DNA from: Saussurea involucrata
Taxonomy: Eukaryota > Streptophyta > Magnoliopsida > Asterales > Asteraceae
Assembly (NCBI GenBank): GCA_033807775.1
Contig: CM066325.1
Span: 19,897,301 to 19,961,300, forward strand
Direction of reading: 5' to 3'
Length of the DNA stretch: 64,000 nucleotides
Part shown: positions 57,211-64,000 of the stretch, one piece after another
Layout: every line of letters starts with the position of its first letter
How positions within the stretch are numbered: position 1 is the first letter of the stretch
Translations under genes and position numbers: made by a program
The notes under the pieces: generated by a model
Seen by the model: only the letters and a program-made list of their open reading frames with translations
What the model was told of the DNA's origin: nothing
Database searches by the model: none

Positions 57211-58054
57211 TGTTAATGCCAAAAATCGCACCAAAGTACAACTTAAAGTCGATGTGGACTTTAACAACTTAAGAAAGGAATCGTTCGACAAAAGCGTGCG
57301 ACAAAGACAGAAATGTAAATGAAATAGAGATTTTGGTGACGCGGGAAAAACCTCAACGAGGAAAAAACCCGCGGACGACTGTGGAAGTCGTCGCTGCACT
57401 ATGGTCGCCAAACAGGGGCGATGTCCTTGTGTTTCTGGTGTCGATCGTACAGAGATTACAATACAAATGAAAGAAAGACTTCAAAATGTAAAGTAACAAA
57501 TGTTTTGAGTGTAAAAATAATGTGCGTCGTGTGTTAAAACTGTGTGTCGTGCGCTGATGTCGTGCGTCGAGAGCGATCTTCTACGAGTGATTTCTTCGTT
57601 TCAAGTGCTTGTGGCTGTTTTTCGATGTTGTGTCTCTGTGTTTCTTTTTCGTCCCCTTGAAATGATGATTATCCTTGATATTTATAGTCTTCGGACGCTT
57701 TAATTGGCTCATTAAATACTTCGATAACTGTCGTAACGGACGTCGTCTTTAGTGCTGTTTAATGACCTTCATCAGTTATAGTCGTTTGTCCATTAATGAT
57801 GTTGACTCCTGCATTAAACACTGAACAAACGTAACAGTTTATGTCATGCGTTAGTTGGTCGAGGTCGTATGGTTCTATGTGATGGTCGGGTGAGCTAGGC
57901 GACATCGAGGTCGAGTGTCGTGAGGTAAAAAGACTTTCGATTTTATCTTTAATCAAGAGTTTAAAGTACTATGATTTTACCTTCATTATGGAAAAGGGAA
58001 TAAGTGTTTCCTTACCTTGGTCGTGGTCGAGACTGGTGAATTTTTGCCCAAACA
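57211..58054 (-). mobile_element. 3' LTR of a gypsy-like element, minus orientation
   Basis: On the minus strand it runs TGTTTGGGCAAAAATTCACC .. GGCATTAACA, 844 bp. A purine tract abuts its start (58055-58070), so the element's interior lies at higher coordinates and this is the 3' LTR. It faces the truncated LTR head-to-head at 57210/57211. Confidence 0.82.
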
Positions 58055-58070
58055 GTTTCCCCCAAATTTT
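58055..58070 (-). promoter_or_regulatory. Polypurine tract
   Basis: AAAATTTGGGGGAAAC on the minus strand immediately before the LTR. Confidence 0.8.
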
Positions 58071-58493
58071 GAAAGTAAGATGGCAAATTCGAATTTTAAA
58101 TTTTGTCAGTCGGACGCATAGAATTATGACACGTGTCGAAAGTTACCTTGGTTGTCTTGGAACTGGATCGATCCGATTTTAACTGAACGAGGAGTCGAAA
58201 AGGAAACGGGATCGTGACGTCATACTGACGCACGATCGTGCTTATCAGCTGTCTTTGACAGGTGTCGACGATCTGTGTGGTCATACGAAAAGATGAGGAC
58301 GCGTATTGATCATCCAAGGACTCGACCTGACATGATCGATCGTTTAAATAGAGATTCTGATGGATCATTTCCTTTTATGGCTTTGGAAAGTTTTAGGGTG
58401 AGATTCTTTTTCTGATTCCTTACTGCCCTTCCTCCGATCTTCTCTGAAATCGCTAGGATTTCTGACTAGCTTAATATTTCGAAGCTTTTGAGC

Positions 58494-59366
58494 ACCTATA
58501 TAAGGCATAGTTTCTCGCCTTTCCATTCATTCTTGACTGAGGCATTTGTGCTTTGAGTCCATCGCTTTTAAGTTTATTGTGTGATGTTCTTCTTTTGTAG
58601 ATTCTCAGAAAGATCATCGACAAAGGTGCCAACCATCTCTGCTGGGAGAATGGCACGACTTGAGCGTACCTGTGTCGGGGTTTTATAGAAGACGGGGATG
58701 ATGACTCTGAAAGGGATGCTTTCAAAGGTTGATGACTTATCGAGAGTTACTATGCCTGAAAAGGTGAAGGCATTGATCGCGGTTGACGCGATATCCGTGG
58801 AATCCGCGCATCTGGCGACGATGTCCTCTGCAACCATGTCGACCCCTTCGTCGGCCGGCAAGGGCAAGGGTGCAAATATGGGAGAGAGTGAGAAGAAAGT
58901 CATGACGGTCAACTTTAGGTTGCCGTTGGACCTCTTAATTGTCCATATCCTTGACGGGATGGAGTCGTTTCCGCATCTGGGGAAATATCAGCCCCTATCT
59001 TTCGAGGAGCGTTTTTTAGGGATCCCTGTCGTAAAAACGGGATCACGTATAGCCATACAGACGTTCGTTGTAAGTTTTTCTTTCAAAACTCATGTTTTCA
59101 ATGTTTTTCTCAATTTTCATCGGGCGTTTGCTAACATATTTCTTTTGTTTTTACAGATGCTTCGATCTCTCCTCGTTCAGTATGCGAGGACAGAGAAGAC
59201 GTTGGACCGGAAGTCGATCGTTGAGAGTGTCATATTCCTCCCTCCAACCTTAACATTAATCTTAAGAGCCGCATTCTCAAGACATTGCGGACTTACCTGC
59301 ACGGCGTGTTCGTGGCATCAGATATTGGGAGACAGTTCCCAATTATGTTTTCTCATACTTGTTTGA
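58494..59366 (+). pseudogene. Gene-like region antisense to its host element
   Basis: It lies upstream of a minus-strand 3' LTR but reads on the plus strand. TATATAAGG (58498-58506) looks like a TATA box, CTTCTTTTGTAG at about 58590 like an acceptor, and GTAAGTTTTT..TTTTTACAG (about 59070-59157) like an intron. Frames join 58698-59069 to 59158-59366 to give about 190 residues (Ser/Ala-rich, then FRLPLDLLIVHILDGMESF). Stops just before 58698 break the 5' part. I do not recognise the protein. Antisense extra ORFs between pol and the 3' LTR are known in the Tat lineage (Grande/Retand) of Ty3/gypsy, which is my suggested reading. Confidence 0.5.
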
Positions 59367-59479
59367 TCCTTGCATAAGTTCCTTAATGTGCTTCGGGGTC
59401 GTCGAGGATTCCAAGGTCGAGACTTCGGACAAAGACGTTGCCGACAATCTAGCCTTAGGATAAATTTCCGTTTTACGAA

Positions 59480-59825
59480 TTTTTCATATCTGATCGTTGG
59501 TGATCAAGTTGTCTGATGTAATTATGTTTAAGTATGAAATGAAGTTTCGTGAGATCTGTTTACTACAAGCAATTGTCGAAAGTAATTTCAATTGTATAAA
59601 CGCACTTGTAGATCGAATGTAATCGTAGATTCGTGCGACTAAAGCTTTTTATTGAAAGATAACAACCATAACATTAGTCATATAAAAATCAAGTATACAT
59701 GCGTTTAGAGCATTCATTCAGAACATGAGGCTTTTCTAAGTCGAGACACTTAGATTGTGAGCTGATTTTGGAATCGAATCGTGCGATGACTTTAAATCAC
59801 ATATCGAGTCATGTATTAGACTTAT
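59480..59825. other. Intergenic, no gene
   Basis: Probably the broken interior of the previous element. No motif is visible. Confidence 0.5.
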
Positions 59826-60204
59826 TGTTAATCCCAGATTGATCAGGTAACAACGATTCAAAGAAAAATAACAAGAACAGTTAATGATTTCAACTTGCCA
59901 TCCCTCTCATATTCATTCAAAGTATTAATCGTTCAACAAGATTACAATGGAAGTAAAGGAACGACTTTTTCTCTCTAAGCCTAATGAATGATAATGAATC
60001 GCCTTTAGGATCTCTAACCTAATTCTAAGGTTAACACTAACCTTAAATACCAAGGCCTATTAGCACAAAGGCCCATGGCCCATTAACCTAAGCTAAGCCC
60101 TTTTATGATTAAAGGCTATTACAAAAGATTAATTAAACTCTATAATTAAACTATATAATTATTTATATATCTTTCTAATATGTAGGACATTTATGGTCCT
60201 AACA
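59826..60204 (-). mobile_element. Copia-type 3' LTR, minus orientation
   Basis: On the minus strand it runs TGTTAGGACCATAAATGTCC .. GGGATTAACA, 379 bp, and is preceded by a purine tract (AGGGGGAGAT). The matching 5' LTR is not in the window, so the element is truncated or interrupted. Confidence 0.72.
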
Positions 60205-60700
60205 ATCTCCCCCTAAAGATATATAAATAAAAATCGGTCTTGAAACTTTCAGGTCTTGATCTTCTCTTCTTCTTGAATCTTTGAAGCACTTCAGCGTTGC
60301 TTGTCTTCATGTCTTTTTCGCTCCCCCTTGAATGAAGCTCTTGATTAAAGCTCTTGAATTTGATTTCAGCTTTAAAAGAACTTGTAGAACCAATATGCTC
60401 GATGGAGGAAATAATTTGAAGCGAACACCACTTGATAAAGAATGAGAAGAATTGATTACTTGTAAGCACTTTGATCACTTGTTTGCACTTTGAGCTCTTT
60501 GGATCTTGGAACAGCTCAATCATTCAAAAAATTCGGTCGGTCAACAGTTACTCCCCCTCGGCTTTTGCATGGGGACTTATTTACTCCCCCTCGGCTTTTG
60601 CATGGGGACTTCTTTACTCCCCCTCGGCTTTTGCTAACTCCCCCTCAACTTGATAATCCGTGTCTTTGAATCTGTACCCTTTCTCCCCCTCATGATGAGT
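60205..60700 (-). repeat. Cluster of polypurine-like motifs next to the copia LTR
   Basis: CTCCCCCT occurs at about 60207, 60322, 60552, 60585, 60617, 60637 and 60681 on the plus strand. Three copies are in a tandem of about 34 bp, ACTCCCCCTCGGCTTTTGC with ATGGGGACTT. In the element's sense these are AGGGGGAG tracts. Confidence 0.8.
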
Positions 60701-61355
60701 AGGAGCATCTGGAGCATCATGCACGTCCAAAGACAATAGTGACGAGTAGCAAAAATATCAGATCAAACAGTAAGTAACCAGAACGGGGTAATCAACTAAC
60801 ACAGAAACACGTTAGTAACTGTTATCACTACAATTTAAAAAATTGTGTGGCCTATGTTCAGAGTTGGCAAAGGTGAATCTCTGATAGGACTTCCAGTTAT
60901 CACTGAAGAAAATTTAAAAATTTAACTTCTCAAACTGTTCCGGCAATATCACGAAGATATGCAAATGGAATCACAAAGACTCGTGCATGTGTGAAAGAAA
61001 ATAAATTCTATCTGATTGGCTCAAAATATTGATTTAACTCGGGACACAAGTTAAAATCAACTGACACAGTGAATAGAATATGAAGTTCGGAGACCGGAGC
61101 TGGTGTCTTCCTTTTTCTATATCTAAGACCTCCGAGTGAGGAATAGATAGATTATGTGCTAATCTACTTGAATATGTGAAACAAGCATCTGTTGTGAGAT
61201 ACTTGAGTGGCTGAGTGGGGTGACATGAGTTATCGACACTGGGTCCATGTCTGTTTCAATATTCATCTCCAAAGAACGAGAATGAATAGATTGTGTGGTT
61301 ACCCGGATAACTGACTCGATTTGGTAAGGACCAGTAATTATTTTAAATCCTGTCA
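60701..61355. other. Probable decayed interior of the copia-type element
   Basis: I see no intact frame or domain. TGTCA at 61351-61355 may be the left target duplication of the next element. Confidence 0.45.
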
Positions 61356-61716
61356 TGTAAAGCCCGTATCCCGGTAGGTAATTTCCTTGCTTTAATTCTT
61401 ATTAAAAGTTTTGTTTAACGTGGTTATTGACGGGGTTAACGGAAGTGGCTAAATGTTGAAATCCTAAGTTATGTAGAAAATGCAAATACCTTAAAAACCT
61501 AGGGACTATATGTGGATTTTGTCATTTAAGTTTGCATGGGGAGCGTATTTTGTTGAACCGACCCCCCCCCCCTACTTGGTGAATTCTCGTTCTCTCTCTC
61601 TCGCAAACACACTAACCAAAACCCTACTTCCCTTTTTCCGCCGCTAACTGCCGAACGTCCCCCCCCACCCTGCTGCCGCCGGAGCAACACGAAACAGTCG
61701 ACGGTGCTGTTCGCCG

Positions 61717-61718
<2 letters not shown>

Positions 61719-61761
<43 letters not shown>

Positions 61762-61800
61762 GCGAGAGAGACGACCGAGAGAGAGAGAGAGAGAGCAGCG
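61719..61800. repeat. (GA)n tracts in the LTR
   Basis: Two long GA runs separated by GCGGCGAGAGAGACGACCG, which itself recurs at 61798. Confidence 0.92.
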
Positions 61801-63070
61801 GCGAGAGAGACGACCGGGAGAGAGAGAGGAAGCCGGAGTGTGTTTACCGCGGGATCGTCGTCGCAAGGTAAGTCGTTCCCTCGTTCTTCTTCCGTTCTTT
61901 CGTTTTCCAGCAAAGGGGTCGGAGGCGACGCCGCCGCCGCGCGCCGCCACCGTGGTGGCTGGGTGTCGGGTGGTGGTGGCTGTGTGCGCCGTGTGTGTGG
62001 GTGTGCAAGCGGTCGATCGATCGAGAGAGTGGGGAGTTCTTGGTGGGTTGCGGTTCGTTGTATTTGTTTCGTCGAAAACCGCCACCGGCGGTCACCACTG
62101 CCGGAGGGCAGTGGGTGGTGCGTGGCCAGGTCTTATTAATAATCCTTGTTGAACCCATTAAGCCGTGACTTAATCGTTTAAGCCGTTTCGTTAAAACCGT
62201 CGTTTTTATAATCAGCAATTTATGTGAAAAACGTCCTTCTGCCACTGTTTTGCGTCAATCATAACTTTTCCGTCGTAACTCCGATTGAGCCGAAACTGGC
62301 GCCCACGCTTCGAGCTCGGGACCGGGCACGTTTTCTGTGTTTTAGCGGAAAACTGGTTCGGCCTCGAGTTGGGAGAAAAAGTGGTCGCAAGTTCTGCGGT
62401 TCGTCATTTCATGTAAAAATTTCTGGAATCTGCCTTGATCTTGCGAAAACCATAACTTTCTGCTCGTAACTCGGTTTGGGGTGAAACCGGTGTCAAAAGT
62501 TCCCTTTTTGAGTCTAGAAACTTTTCTGTGTTTTGTGCAAAACCCAGTTCGGGACGTAGCATGGGTCGATTTATCATTTTATACTGAAAGGTGCTGAATT
62601 TCGCTGTCCGGAATCTGTTTTTGTAAAATCCGTAGTAAATTGTAGAAAAATCGTTAGGAGGCGTATAATATGTCCTTGGAACCCTAACTCAGAGTACTAT
62701 CTGGTCGTGAAATAATATTGAGATTTTACTGGGTTTAAAGGGGTCGAAATAGGTCCCGAACAGACCTGTTTGGTGAGACCGTAAAATAGTTTTAGTGACG
62801 GTTTAAGCGTGTGTCGTGTCATAGGGTCCGGGTCTCGTATTGACACGTTTTAACATGCGTTTAGGTGCTGGGAAGTGACCGTAATTGTGAAGCTTGAATT
62901 GTGTTATTAAGCTGGGCGCGCTTTCGAGGTGAGTTCTCTCACTGTGTAGTTAGGGGTTATATGCATGTCATGATAGTTTGTATGTACTATTGTCTTTGTG
63001 GTGTGGACTAGTTGTTTGTGGTGTGTAATATTTGATTGGTTTGGATGCTTGGTATAAATGTGTTACATTA

Positions 63071-63370
63071 CAATTCGGTGGGACCGAGGCCTCGATGGTA
63101 CTGAGGTGTCGGTTACATTACAATTCGGTGGGACCGAGGCCTCGATGGTACTGAGGTGTTGGATACATTACAATTCGGTGGAACCGAGGCCTCGATGGTA
63201 CTGAGGTGTTGGATACATTACAATTCGGTGGAACCGAGGCCTCGATGGTACTGAGGTGTTGGATACATTACAATTCGGTGGAACCGAGGCCTCGATGGTA
63301 CTGAGGTGTTGGATACATTACAATTCGGTGGGACCGAGGCCTCGATGGTACTGAGGTGTTGGATACATAA
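63071..63370 (+). repeat. 50 bp minisatellite, six units
   Basis: Units starting CAATTCGGTGGGACCGAGGC at 63071, 63121, 63171, 63221, 63271 and 63321 have an exact 50 bp period and differ at very few positions (GGGACC/GGAACC, GTCGGTT/GTTGGAT). The low divergence points to recent expansion or homogenisation. Confidence 0.97.
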
Positions 63371-63740
63371 TTACTTGTAGATGTTTACTCGTTTTATGTA
63401 ACTGTGATGTTGTTGCTTAGGTGCGGATAGGGGTGATGTGTGTATAATTCCTATCTGCGCATGTGTTGGAATTCACTAAGCTTCGTGCTTACCCTTTCCC
63501 AATAAACTGTGGTTTCAGGTCCGAGCGGCTTCAAGGCGTGACAAGTACACACTGGCGCGCGAGGAGAGCTGGTTGTTTTATGGTTTTATTAATTAAACGT
63601 TTATTCCGCTGTATTTTTATTATAAAGTTATTAATTATGAGTTTGCAAACGAAACATTGGGATTCATTTAATGAGTTGTTATAAATGAATTGTTTATTTA
63701 AAAATTTAAATTTGCTTGTAATTTTTGGGACGTTACAACT

Positions 63741-63752
63741 TGGTATCAGAGC
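63741..63752 (+). promoter_or_regulatory. Primer binding site (initiator Met-tRNA)
   Basis: TGGTATCAGAGC lies three bases after the LTR. Confidence 0.93.
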
Positions 63753-64000
63753 ACAGCTTGAGTGAATCAAACGCACCTCGGTGTGTTTGGTCTCAAGTTG
63801 CGGCTGGGAAATTTTCAAATTCTTTATTAAATCTTTTTGGAAATAAAAGAAAAAAGTAAAGACCCGTTCGAGGAACGGTGATCGGAGGCGCAGTGTGTAC
63901 AGTCAGCCGGAGCCAAAGGGGAAAGGTACAGTACTTAGTGTTTTATTGCTTTCTAGATCATAGAGTATGCATGCTAGATTGCTTGTTGTGGACACTATGT
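63753..64000 (+). other. Start of the interior of the gypsy-like element
   Basis: Leader sequence; gag would begin beyond the window edge. No frame is long enough to assign. Confidence 0.7.

Larger units (their letters stand above)
61356..63737 (+). mobile_element. 5' LTR (2382 bp) of a Ty3/gypsy-like element that leaves the window
   Basis: It runs TGTAAAGCCCG .. GGGACGTTACA and is followed by a Met-tRNA primer site. Its middle has repeated, diverged CATAACTTT..CGTAACTC words and a 50 bp minisatellite. The GA tracts at 61720-61800 give Ser/Leu-Ser frames that I do not count as genes. The length, ends and primer suggest a Tekay-like chromovirus. Confidence 0.85.

Noticed and set aside
61624..62245. 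Frames of 89-153 codons over the GA-rich part of the gypsy LTR
   Set aside because: Ser/Leu/Arg runs come from GA repeats; the region is an LTR leader.
63071..63370. Regular repeats that might suggest a CRISPR array
   Set aside because: There are no unique spacers; the whole 50 bp unit repeats, and the context is a plant LTR.

Overview
This is a repeat-rich nuclear window from a plant, probably a eudicot. The signs are plant LTR retrotransposons primed by initiator Met-tRNA, MULE, PIF/Harbinger, hAT and SINE insertions, introns with GT..AG ends, and one complete plant-type VAMP72 R-SNARE gene. The family cannot be fixed from the sequence; Asteraceae is only a guess. I find one convincing host gene. 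Nearly everything else is mobile DNA, much of it nested.

Layout. 1-8795: a non-autonomous Ty3/gypsy-like element with 2.9 kb LTRs (left one cut by the window edge) and a 3.4 kb non-coding interior. 9901-11455: a MULE-like element. 11722-11910: a tRNA-derived SINE with a 19 bp target duplication. 12140-14396 and 21941-23402: fold-back elements, mostly set in (TA)n/(GA)n microsatellites. 14668-18585: a short-LTR copia-type element that carries only gag. 18655-19481: a solo LTR. 20499-21722: an hAT-type element whose interior holds DNA recognisable as a mitochondrial nad7 fragment. 24256-28311: the VAMP72 gene (minus strand, five exons, 220 aa) with small MITEs in its introns. 29696-30288 and 33968-34523: hAT MITEs with 8 bp target duplications. 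31059-36548: an old solo LTR interrupted by a younger solo LTR (32897-35414), itself holding an hAT MITE. 36646-44790: a young, apparently intact Sirevirus-like Ty1/copia element on the minus strand, with 1280 bp LTRs, gag, pol and a perfect 5 bp target duplication.

46470-55016 is a PIF/Harbinger transposon with an intact DDE transposase. A 6.7 kb MULE (46636-53312, perfect 9 bp target duplication) has inserted into it and carries a multi-exon, now broken DUF1985-Ulp1 protease gene. To its right are a LINE remnant (55.8-56.5 kb), two head-to-head LTRs (56579-58054) followed by a gene-like region antisense to the second one, a minus-strand copia LTR with repeated polypurine-like motifs (59826-60700), and the 5' LTR, PBS and start of the interior of another Ty3/gypsy-like element (61356-64000) that runs off the window.

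The most unusual items are the mitochondrial fragment inside an hAT element, the Ulp1-carrying MULE inside a PIF/Harbinger element with in-frame tandem exon duplication, the palindrome array and intron-like gag-pol spacer of the Sirevirus-like element, and the recurrent microsatellite-flanked fold-back elements.
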